Origin: Candidatus Poribacteria bacterium
GTDB taxonomy: Bacteria > Poribacteria > WGA-4E > WGA-3G
Length of the DNA: 10,952 nt
Assembly: GCA_028818995.1 (NCBI GenBank)
Contig: JAPPMR010000465.1
Span: 1 to 10,952 of the forward strand
Direction: 5' to 3'
Positions 1 through 6,633 of this stretch are shown in pieces. The notes under the pieces are model-generated. The model saw only the letters and a program-made list of their open reading frames with translations, was not told the DNA's origin and made no database searches. A program made the position numbers and the translations under genes. The number at the start of each line of letters is the position of its first letter. Positions within the stretch are counted from its first letter, which is position 1.

Positions 1-100
1 AAAAAAAAAAAAAATATTTTTTTTTTTTGTGGGGGGGGTCCCCCACCCCCACCCCCAAATCAAAAAAAAAACCTGCGGTGGCCCCCCCCCCCCCCCCGAC
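1..100. other. Homopolymer-rich contig end, likely artefact
   Basis: The first ~100 bases are successive runs of A, T, G and C, including 14 A at the very start, 8 G near 31-38, several C runs and a run of 16 C at 82-97. No coding or regulatory structure is visible. Such runs at a contig end are typical of assembly or sequencing error, and I would not interpret them biologically. Confidence 0.7.
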
Positions 101-230
101 CTACGAAATAATGTAAAATCACTATTTAGAAAGGTATAATATCTGTGAAAATAACAAAAATAACGAGTTACCTGGCACAAGTCGTGATATATCGAAAATT
201 ATATGAAATTCTTTTATGGATTAAACAAAA
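101..230. other. AT-rich non-coding stretch downstream of the lectin gene
   Basis: This AT-rich stretch lies 3' of the minus-strand lectin gene. I see no convincing terminator hairpin and no gene. A TATAAT string occurs at 135-140 on the plus strand, but it has no good -35 partner. A plus-strand ORF starting at 145 has no recognisable features and runs antisense into the lectin gene, so I do not call it. Confidence 0.5.
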
Positions 231-599
231 TTATTCATCAAAAATAATTATTTGTGTGAGTAGGCTTCCCGCTTGGTTGTTGTTGTTTGGGTTTTCGTTC
301 ATAGCCAAAAAAATAACACCGTCTGCGGGGGCGGGATTATCATAGCGTGACCCGACAGCGAAAACATCGCTTCCGATTTTTGCGATGAGCGCGCCGATGT
401 TTGTACCGGGATGCAAATAACCATCTCCAGCAGGAGTTTTAGGGACACCGTCAGCACCGCACCATCCTGTTCTATTTTGTAGGTCAGGCGACCACGCGCC
501 GTCAGCATCAATTATAAGACGCTGCCCTTTTTTCACGCGTACATAACTTTCTTGCCAAACTGGACTCGGACGTGCTGTCCGAATAACTGTTAACGCCAT
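231..599 (-). CDS. PA-IL/LecA-like lectin domain protein
   Basis: A 122-residue protein that resembles the galactophilic PA-IL (LecA) lectin family of Pseudomonas in length and pattern. It has an N-terminal beta region, a GWCGADG segment (45-51), the signature GALIAKIG (69-76) followed by a VG turn (82-83), and a C-terminal NEN...NNNNQAGSL loop (101-113) where LecA carries its calcium- and sugar-binding NDxP...NNSG loop. Here the aspartate of that loop is Glu102 and the NN pair is Asn-Gln, so calcium or galactose binding may be altered. No signal peptide is visible; LecA also lacks one. The start is supported by AGGAG (606-610 on the plus strand) with a 6-nt spacer. It is the last gene of the minus-strand run, 61 bp after the second cyclophilin. 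The fold assignment is fairly sure; ligand specificity is unknown. Confidence 0.75.
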   Translation of the reverse strand: MALTVIRTARPSPVWQESYVRVKKGQRLIIDADGAWSPDLQNRTGWCGADGVPKTPAGDGYLHPGTNIGALIAKIGSDVFAVGSRYDNPAPADGVIFLAMNENPNNNNQAGSLLTQIIIFDE

Positions 600-621
600 T
601 CAATTCTCCTTGCTATTTGAG

Positions 622-657
622 ATTGGACGGTCATAGCGATATGCTTGACCGTCCAAT
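622..657 (-). terminator. Strong stem-loop between cyclophilin and lectin genes
   Basis: ATTGGACGGTCA (622-633) and TGACCGTCCAAT (646-657) form a perfect 12-bp inverted repeat. The stem can continue inward by AGC/GCT (635-637, 643-645) past one bulged base, leaving a 5-nt loop. It lies just 3' of the cyclophilin stop codon and just 5' of the lectin ribosome binding site. No U-run follows on either strand, so a classical intrinsic terminator is not certain. It could instead be an attenuator, an mRNA-stabilising 3' end or a palindromic operator. Confidence 0.55.
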
Positions 658-660
658 TTC

Positions 661-1284
661 TTACTCTGTGCTGCGTTCGCGAATTGTGATATTCTCAATT
701 TTATCATTCTGTGCAATACTATCTAAAACCTCTAAACCTTTGGTTACCTTGCCGAGGATAGTCCAGTCTTCATCTAATTCAATAGCTTCTTTACAGATCA
801 TGAATTCGTCTCCATCAGCAAGGTTTGACCCCTCTTCCGTTATCATCAACACTGTCCCTTTTTCAAGAGGGTGTTCGCTTGTTTCAATGGGGAGTTTTTC
901 ATTAGAATAAGTGTAACCTGCTTGTATAAAGAGAGGATCTACATTATGAAATTTCTCACCACGGTAATACCCACGACTTGCGTTAGTAATGAAGTTTTTC
1001 GAGGCTTTGGGTGCATCGGTCGCGTAGAATTCGAATTCAATGTTGCCTTTTTCCGTTTCAATCACAGCGATTGCATTCGCTGGATCAACCATTGGCTTGG
1101 CTTCTGGTTCTGTCTTCTCAGTATCTTCCGCTGGTTTAATAACCTCTTGTGGAGTCGTTGTTTCTGTAGTGGATTCCGTTGCCTTTTGATCTTGTGGGGC
1201 ACAACCGACCACCGAAATAACAAACAGTGACACTAATAACAAGATTATGACCGGGAATTGATTAGTTATCTGCTGCCTTAACAT
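661..1284 (-). CDS. Degenerate cyclophilin-type PPIase-like lipoprotein
   Basis: A 207-residue predicted lipoprotein. It has a hydrophobic signal segment (10-27) ending in the lipobox VVGC (lipid-modified Cys28), an acidic Thr/Glu/Pro-rich linker (30-70), then a cyclophilin-type domain (about 72-203) with AIAVIETEKGNIEFEFY and APKASKNF at the usual places. The catalytic positions differ from active cyclophilins. FHR has become FHN (Asn114 for the catalytic Arg), QGG has become QAG (121-123), and the GSQF strand is GDEF (158-161). Prolyl isomerase activity is therefore doubtful; a chaperone-like or binding role is possible. It overlaps the upstream cyclophilin gene by 23 bp. GGAGG at 1297-1301 lies inside that gene, 12 nt before the ATG, which suggests translational coupling. 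The two are probably paralogues from a tandem duplication. Confidence 0.8.
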   Translation of the reverse strand: MLRQQITNQFPVIILLLVSLFVISVVGCAPQDQKATESTTETTTPQEVIKPAEDTEKTEPEAKPMVDPANAIAVIETEKGNIEFEFYATDAPKASKNFITNASRGYYRGEKFHNVDPLFIQAGYTYSNEKLPIETSEHPLEKGTVLMITEEGSNLADGDEFMICKEAIELDEDWTILGKVTKGLEVLDSIAQNDKIENITIRERSTE

Positions 1285-1849
1285 ATTTTGATTTCGCCTC
1301 CAATCGGATTGTAGTCATGACATCGCCTATCTGTAAAAGATCAACGACATCCATTCCTTGAATGACGCCACCGAAAGTGGTATATTGTCCATCAAGATGC
1401 GGCTGCGGTTTGAGACAGATGTAGAACTGGCTTCCGGAAGAATCTGGTATACTTGCCCGTGCCATCGCTACCGTGCCTCTAATATGTTTCCGCTGATTAG
1501 GATTTGTGTATTCGTCCTTAATGGTCCAACCGGGACTACCTGTTCCATCACCTCTCGGACATCCTCCTTGAACAATATTCAAACCGGGTGCGTCGACTAT
1601 TCGATGAAATGTTAATCCATCGTAGAACTTCTGTTCAATCAATTTTTTGAAGTTTTTGACTGCCACAGGGGCAGACTCAGTATAGAACTCAATCACGAAT
1701 GTGCCTTTTTTAGTTTTAACGACTGCGACTTCCTCCTTAGGAACTTCGCCCTGCTCCTTAGGATCTTTGCTTGAGAAAAATGGGAGTACGCAACCCGTTA
1801 AGGTGAATGTAACAATAATTAGTGGTAATAAATAAGCCAATGTTTTCAT
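1262..1849 (-). CDS. Cyclophilin-type peptidyl-prolyl cis-trans isomerase, lipoprotein
   Basis: A 195-residue predicted lipoprotein that should catalyse cis-trans isomerisation of X-Pro bonds in exported proteins. Its signal peptide ends in the lipobox LTGC (17-20), so Cys20 would be acylated and the enzyme anchored to a membrane on the extracytoplasmic side. The cyclophilin domain (about 42-182) keeps the core motifs: FHRI with catalytic Arg83, VQGG (Gln94), RGTVAMAR (124-131), GSQFYI (139-144) and LDGQYTTFG (152-160), in which Gln/Tyr replace the often conserved Lys/His. AAGGA, 5 nt before the ATG, supports the start. It lies 21 bp after the LamG gene and overlaps the next cyclophilin gene, so cotranscription is likely. 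This is the canonical copy of the tandem pair. Confidence 0.9.
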   Translation of the reverse strand: MKTLAYLLPLIIVTFTLTGCVLPFFSSKDPKEQGEVPKEEVAVVKTKKGTFVIEFYTESAPVAVKNFKKLIEQKFYDGLTFHRIVDAPGLNIVQGGCPRGDGTGSPGWTIKDEYTNPNQRKHIRGTVAMARASIPDSSGSQFYICLKPQPHLDGQYTTFGGVIQGMDVVDLLQIGDVMTTIRLEAKSKYVKAADN

Positions 1850-1870
1850 TAATTTCCTTCGTTGTGTTAG

Positions 1871-2662
1871 TTATTTAGATTTAAGACGAGCCCATGTTGT
1901 CGTTAACTTGTCTTGAGGAAGGACATCTGATGCATTCGGATTATCCATATCTCTTATAAGCTCATCTTCGGTTAACGGATAATTGTATATTTTGAGTTCG
2001 TCAAGAGCACCGTTGACAAATCGTTGGTTTCCGCCGCGTGCACCGATAAAGAGTGGGTCATCGTTCGGAATAAGTTTACCCTTACATTCCAATTCTTTAT
2101 CCAGTTTACCATCAATATACAACTTGATCGTGGTACCGTCCCATGTGCCTGCCAGAAAGTGCCACGTTTCATCCTGTATATTGCCGCCAATGTTTAGGTC
2201 ACGACAATCTGCGGGTAAATCGAAAAATTGAAGGAGCGAACCGCCTCGGTACCATGCAGCAAGCGTATACAGCCCCGCCTTCCATCCAGTACCTTTTTCA
2301 AGCCCCGTTTGTACATCACTACCTGGACCACCGGCACTTGGACGTAAATTTGCCCAGAATTGAACCGTTATCCCATCAACAATATCCAGACTATTATGGT
2401 CGGCAATTTCTCCATAAGATGCTCCATCAAAGTCAAGTGCTTTTCCAAATTTTCCATCAACCAATTTAACTTTACCTTTTAAGGTAGCATCGTTACCAAA
2501 TTCAGAGACATCTTCTGCAACGTCCCCTTTCAACGCATCAAACGGGAGATGTAAGACAAGATCATTTGCAGCATAGGTCCCGGTTATGGAGATAGTTGTT
2601 AACAAAAAAACGCACACTGTCACATTAGTTAGAATTCTACGACTTACTGTCCAGTATTTCAT
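1871..2662 (-). CDS. Secreted LamG/concanavalin A-like domain protein
   Basis: A 263-residue protein with a signal peptide (hydrophobic 11-28, likely cleavage near TYAA, 29-32). A single LamG-like (Laminin_G_3/jellyroll) domain spans about 34-240. Family hallmarks are LVLHLPFD (35-42), the GNDATLKG...VDGKFGKALDFDGASYGEI run, ITVQFWANL (98-106), WHFLAGTWDGTTIKLYIDGK (167-186) and ALDELKIYNYPLTEDEL (219-235). Such domains usually bind glycans or other surface ligands; the ligand cannot be read from sequence. The C-terminal end, VLPQDKLTTTWARLKSK, is a short basic tail after the domain and could be a conserved lineage-specific tail. GAGGT, 7 nt before the ATG, supports the start. It is the first gene of the minus-strand run with the two cyclophilins and the lectin. 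Confidence 0.85.
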   Translation of the reverse strand: MKYWTVSRRILTNVTVCVFLLTTISITGTYAANDLVLHLPFDALKGDVAEDVSEFGNDATLKGKVKLVDGKFGKALDFDGASYGEIADHNSLDIVDGITVQFWANLRPSAGGPGSDVQTGLEKGTGWKAGLYTLAAWYRGGSLLQFFDLPADCRDLNIGGNIQDETWHFLAGTWDGTTIKLYIDGKLDKELECKGKLIPNDDPLFIGARGGNQRFVNGALDELKIYNYPLTEDELIRDMDNPNASDVLPQDKLTTTWARLKSK

Positions 2663-2722
2663 GTGTATACCTCGTTGAAATTTTGATTATGTTTGTTCTA
2701 AATTCTAAGGGAGCACGGTTTG

Positions 2723-2772
2723 AACATTAAGAATAATCCAATATTCCAAAGTGCCACCTAACATTAAGAATA
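2723..2772. repeat. 13-bp direct repeat in the divergent intergenic region
   Basis: AACATTAAGAATA occurs exactly at 2723-2735 and again at 2760-2772, 37 bp apart, in the region between the LamG gene (minus) and the ATPase gene (plus). Paired direct repeats in a divergent promoter region can be regulator binding sites. No other evidence supports that here, and the AT-rich composition raises the odds of chance. Confidence 0.5.
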
Positions 2773-2887
2773 CCAAAAGTATTTGAAAAAGTCAAGGTTT
2801 TTCTTAACAAATTTAGGGCATTTAGTTTATTGTTTTCTTTATTTCTATGTTCAAATTATGCAACGTTTTGCTCTGAATTTTGATCAA

Positions 2888-2916
2888 TTGACTTTTATAG
2901 GGAAACCTTGTATAAT
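2888..2916 (+). promoter_or_regulatory. Near-consensus sigma-70 promoter for the ATPase-nuclease gene
   Basis: TTGACT (2888-2893) is followed, after exactly 17 bp, by TATAAT (2911-2916). This is one base from the ideal housekeeping sigma promoter. Transcription would begin near 2923, about 30 nt before the ATG at 2954. That fits the later start of the ATPase gene and argues against the longer TTG-initiated reading frame. Confidence 0.75.
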
Positions 2917-2943
2917 AATTTCGAACCATTTAGCCCACATCCT

Positions 2944-2947
2944 GGAG
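2944..2947 (+). promoter_or_regulatory. Ribosome binding site that fixes the start at 2954
   Basis: GGAG lies 6 nt upstream of the ATG at 2954. The open frame extends back to a TTG at 2783, but the TTG lacks comparable support and lies upstream of the consensus promoter. The N-terminus that begins here, MRCFGTYGPVYPD, resembles the usual beginning of this ATPase type. Confidence 0.7.
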
Positions 2948-2953
2948 CAAAGC

Positions 2954-4552
2954 ATGAGATGTTTTGGCACTTATGGCCCCGTCTATCCAGATATAAACTA
3001 TGTCGTTTCACGTAAAGAGGAACTTACCGATTTCACAAATCGCGTGAAACAGGGACGTTATATCGTTCTTTTTGCGCCGCGGCAAACGGGCAAAACTACT
3101 TTTTTTAAAAACGCAATTGAAGTTCTTGAAGCGGAAGAACAGTCTTATCTTCCTATACAGCTTAATTTTGAAGGATATGTAGACACTGACTCTGCGCGTT
3201 TTTATCCACACTTCTGTAAAAGTCTCTGTCAACTGATCACATCCGTTTGGCAAAGACGCGGCGAAAAACTACCAGATGCTTTAAGCCGTTTTGTTTCTAA
3301 TGTAGAGGTAATTGATCATATTGCAATGGCAGATTTCTTCGAAAACCTTGGAAGGCTACTTGGAAATCAAAAGTTAATTATCATTATTGACGAATTTGAC
3401 GGCATTCCACCCGAAGCACTTCGCGGGTTTCTGCACACACTCCGTCAGATATATCTTTCCAATTCAGATCTCCGATGCCCGTATAGTGTTGGTATTGTCG
3501 GTGTTAAAAACATAACCCAACTTAACTACGATCGCTCAATCTCACCCTTCAATATACAAGACGAGTTTAGGTTGTCAAACTTCACACTTGCACAAGTAGA
3601 AGAACTCTTTTCCCAATACACGGAAGAAGTTGAACAACCTTTCGTTCCTGAAGTTATTGAAGCAGTCCACAAACAGACAGCGGGACAACCTTTCCTTGTC
3701 AATAGATTCGGACAGATCCTCACCGACGAACTTAATATACCCAAGTCTGAGCCAATTCAGATGCAACACTTTTCAGCAGCACATAAACAACTTCTGAGGG
3801 AACGCAATACCAATATCTCACATCTTGTAACAAACATACGAAGAGATCCGCGTTTTGAGAAGCTGCTTATGCGTATCACCTTTTATGAAGAACGAAGACG
3901 TTTCAACCTCGACGATGAGGTAATCAGTGAACTTGCAACTTACGGAATAATTGGAGAAGATGAGGATGGAATGTGTCAAATCCGTAATCCGATCTATCTC
4001 CACCGTGTTCTGCAGGGGTTTCAGCCATTCATAAACGGACTTGAGGATCAATATTTCGCCGAAGACGGACCGATGGACTTCACCGAGTATGTATCAGAGA
4101 CTGGACAACTTGAGATGCAGACACTCATTGAAAACTTCAGAGATTTCATTGCACGCGCAGGCTACAGAATTCTACAAGTGCCTGATACACCGCAAGAATT
4201 CGTCGGGCAGTATCTGCTTTTTGCTTATCTTGACGAGTTTGTGAATATGGTTCGTGCTACGATGTACCTTGAAGTTCCAACGGGGAGAGGTCGGGCAGAC
4301 CTTATCATCGGGCACAAAGGGCAAAAATATATTGTTGAAACGAAAGTTTGGCGGAATGAAAAAACATATCAGAAGGGCAAACAGCAACTTGCTGCATATT
4401 TGAAACTGGAGAATGCAGTCGAGGGTTATTACATTGTGTTTGACTATCGAGAGAAACCCAATCCACAGATTGAAACTGACACCGTTGATGGAATTACTAT
4501 TCAGAGTTATGTTATTCCTGTCTTGCAACAACGTCCGTCACAAGTGGAATAA
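2954..4552 (+). CDS. AAA-like ATPase fused to PD-(D/E)XK nuclease-like domain
   Basis: A 532-residue protein. The N-terminal half is a P-loop ATPase of the AAA-like type: a FGTYGPVYPDINYVVSR leader (4-20), Walker A APRQTGKTT (41-49) and Walker B KLIIIIDEFD (140-149). A winged-helix-like middle region follows (about 270-380). The C-terminal part (about 425-525) fits the PD-(D/E)XK superfamily: GRADLII (Asp449) followed by IVETKVW (Glu462, Lys464) and the helix KGKQQLAAYLK. Related proteins pair an AAA_ATPase-like domain with a PD-(D/E)XK (DUF1703-like) domain; their function is largely undetermined, and links to mobile DNA or defence are speculative. The protein appears cytoplasmic, with no signal or membrane segment from this start. 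The gene is transcribed divergently from the LamG operon from its own promoter at 2888-2916. The start at 2954 is preferred over TTG 2783. Confidence 0.8.
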   Translation: MRCFGTYGPVYPDINYVVSRKEELTDFTNRVKQGRYIVLFAPRQTGKTTFFKNAIEVLEAEEQSYLPIQLNFEGYVDTDSARFYPHFCKSLCQLITSVWQRRGEKLPDALSRFVSNVEVIDHIAMADFFENLGRLLGNQKLIIIIDEFDGIPPEALRGFLHTLRQIYLSNSDLRCPYSVGIVGVKNITQLNYDRSISPFNIQDEFRLSNFTLAQVEELFSQYTEEVEQPFVPEVIEAVHKQTAGQPFLVNRFGQILTDELNIPKSEPIQMQHFSAAHKQLLRERNTNISHLVTNIRRDPRFEKLLMRITFYEERRRFNLDDEVISELATYGIIGEDEDGMCQIRNPIYLHRVLQGFQPFINGLEDQYFAEDGPMDFTEYVSETGQLEMQTLIENFRDFIARAGYRILQVPDTPQEFVGQYLLFAYLDEFVNMVRATMYLEVPTGRGRADLIIGHKGQKYIVETKVWRNEKTYQKGKQQLAAYLKLENAVEGYYIVFDYREKPNPQIETDTVDGITIQSYVIPVLQQRPSQVE

Positions 4553-4605
4553 TAGAATTCCAACAAGTCCACGGCTTACGATTATAAATTCCGAAACGAG
4601 AAATT

Positions 4606-6633
4606 ATGCAAAAACTGACGATTCAAGGCAAAACTTTTACAAATTCAATCGGCATGCAGTTCGTTAGAATTGAACCTGGCACTTTTATGATGGGTTCGGA
4701 ACAGGCAAATCTCGCAGATGAATTAACAGCAGGAAAAGAATATCTGCGGGATGGTGATTGGGACGAACAACCGGTACATCAAGTCACGCTCAACACTTCG
4801 TTTTACATCGGCATTTTTCAAGTTACGAACGCACAGTACGAAGAATTTCAGTCTGACCATAGCGACCTACGTGGAAAATTAGGCTTCTCACAGGACGATG
4901 ATGAGGCAGTTATTTTTGTAGATTGGCACGACGCAACCCGTTTCTGCGAATGGTTATCTGAAAAGGAAGGACTCCCTTACCGATTACCAACCGAAGCGGA
5001 ATGGGAATACGTCTGCCGCGCAGGCACAACCACGCATTTTCATACCGGCGACACATTGCCCGATGAATTTCAAAAAAATGTTGGAGAGAGTTGGTACCCG
5101 GATGCAGGACGGAGCCAAGGTGCCGAGGAAGTAGTGCCTTTGCACGTCGGTAAAACGCCATCGAACGCATGGGGCGTATACGACATGCATGGGAACGTCG
5201 AGGAATGGTGTCAAGATTGGTACGGACCTTATGAATCAAATCCACAAGTTGATCCGATTGGAAGGGAATCGGGTTTGTATCGTGTGACGCGAGGCGGCAG
5301 TCATTCCACACTGCTTTGTTATTTGCGGTCTGCAAATCGGATGGGAGCAATGCCAGAAGATAAACATTGGTATATAGGATTTCGCGTTGTCTGTGGCAAG
5401 ATTCCTGAAACGGCAACGCTTCTGCCAGCACCGAAGGTGGCGTTATGGGGACAGAACGTCAAACAGGAAGCTGCAAGTTCTCCCGCGCCGGAAACACCGT
5501 CTTTTGCTGAACCAATCCCATTTGTCCGAATTCCTGAAGGGTCTAACGGACCGCTTTATTCAAGACATAACCACGTTCCCGCGATTGTGGAATGTCCAAA
5601 CGGAGATATGTTTGCAGCATGGTATTCGTGTGTAACTGAACGTGGACGCGAGTTGACGTTGGCAGCAAGTCGGTTGCGTTGTGGTGAATCGGAATGGGAA
5701 GTTGCTGTACCATTTTGGGGACCGCCTGATCGGAATAATCACGCAACCTCTCTGTGGCGTAATGAGAACGGACGTATCTATCATTTTAACGGACTTTCTG
5801 CAGCAGCCACGTGGGGACCTTTAGCATTGATAATGCGGTATTCTGACGATAATTGCGCAACTTGGTCAAAGCCTTGCTTCATCTCACCAGAACATCGTTT
5901 GCGACACATGCCAATCGCTTCTGTTTTCCGAAGACAGGACGGTTCTATACTCCTCGCATGTGATGCGGTGACGGGTGGAAACGGAGGCACTGCGATCTGG
6001 TTAAGTGACGATGATGGAGAAACGTGGTATGATCCTGGTGCTGGACAACCTATTCCCGAATTTGCGGCAGGTAAAAGCGGTGGATGGATTGCGGGCATAC
6101 ATGCTGCTGTAGTAGAGTTGTCTGATGGTCGGCTCATGGCGTATGGACGAGGTGATACGATAGACGGTCGTATGCCAAAAAGTGTTTCTGAAGATGATGG
6201 CAAAACATGGCATTACAGCGCGAGTCCTTTTCCAGTTGTTTCGGGTGGGCAACGGTGTGTATTTTTAAGGCTTCAGGAGGGACCGATTTTTCTCGCATCC
6301 TTTACGGGAAGCCGTAAAACACCTGAAACGATGCCAATTGTTGACGAATCGGGGAATGAACGACAAGTAACAGGGCTTTTCGGTGCGCTCTCTTATGATG
6401 ATGGAGAAACTTGGTCTCATATACGTTTGATTTCAGATGATGGACCTGACCGAGAAATTGAAACAATGGATGGGCATCCCTTCATCATGGGATTAAACAG
6501 TGCCGAACCCGGTGGGTATCTTGCTGTATGCCAAGGTCAGAACGGCATTGTCCATCTGATTAGCAGTAAACAACATTATCGGTTTAACTATGCATGGCTA
6601 AAAGAGATACCACCATCGGAAGTGAGGAATTGA
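4606..6633 (+). CDS. FGE/SUMF1-like domain fused to Asp-box sialidase-like domain
   Basis: A 675-residue, two-domain protein. Residues about 13-265 form a formylglycine-generating-enzyme-like (SUMF1/FGE-sulfatase) domain: IGMQFVRIEPGTFMMGS, QVTNAQYEEF, YRLPTEAEWEYVCRAGT, YDMHGNVEEWCQDWY, RVTRGGS (226-232) and GFRVV. True FGEs carry two active-site cysteines 3 and 8 residues after the RGGS serine. Here those positions are Thr235 and Leu240, with a lone Cys238, so formylglycine synthesis is unlikely. After a Pro/Ala-rich linker (about 270-300), residues about 305-665 look like a BNR/sialidase beta-propeller. Asp boxes SDDDGETW (467-474), SEDDGKTW (528-535) and SYDDGETW (596-603) are clear, with a degenerate one at 413-420. 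No signal peptide is evident. It could be a glycan-processing or glycan-binding protein; sialidase activity is not proven. The stop codon abuts the next gene's ATG. Confidence 0.85.
   Translation: MQKLTIQGKTFTNSIGMQFVRIEPGTFMMGSEQANLADELTAGKEYLRDGDWDEQPVHQVTLNTSFYIGIFQVTNAQYEEFQSDHSDLRGKLGFSQDDDEAVIFVDWHDATRFCEWLSEKEGLPYRLPTEAEWEYVCRAGTTTHFHTGDTLPDEFQKNVGESWYPDAGRSQGAEEVVPLHVGKTPSNAWGVYDMHGNVEEWCQDWYGPYESNPQVDPIGRESGLYRVTRGGSHSTLLCYLRSANRMGAMPEDKHWYIGFRVVCGKIPETATLLPAPKVALWGQNVKQEAASSPAPETPSFAEPIPFVRIPEGSNGPLYSRHNHVPAIVECPNGDMFAAWYSCVTERGRELTLAASRLRCGESEWEVAVPFWGPPDRNNHATSLWRNENGRIYHFNGLSAAATWGPLALIMRYSDDNCATWSKPCFISPEHRLRHMPIASVFRRQDGSILLACDAVTGGNGGTAIWLSDDDGETWYDPGAGQPIPEFAAGKSGGWIAGIHAAVVELSDGRLMAYGRGDTIDGRMPKSVSEDDGKTWHYSASPFPVVSGGQRCVFLRLQEGPIFLASFTGSRKTPETMPIVDESGNERQVTGLFGALSYDDGETWSHIRLISDDGPDREIETMDGHPFIMGLNSAEPGGYLAVCQGQNGIVHLISSKQHYRFNYAWLKEIPPSEVRN

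Noticed and set aside
135..140. TATAAT as a plus-strand promoter -10
   Set aside because: No -35 element at suitable spacing and no credible gene downstream on that strand.
145..345. 66-residue plus-strand ORF near the contig end
   Set aside because: It partly overlaps the lectin gene in antisense and lacks a ribosome binding site or recognisable domain.
871..1230. 119-residue plus-strand ORF
   Set aside because: It is antisense to the cyclophilin lipoprotein genes and has an implausible Phe/Arg/Cys-rich composition.
2783..2953. N-terminal extension of the ATPase-nuclease from a TTG start
   Set aside because: It contains the consensus promoter, has no recognisable protein feature, and the ATG at 2954 has a GGAG site and the expected family N-terminus.
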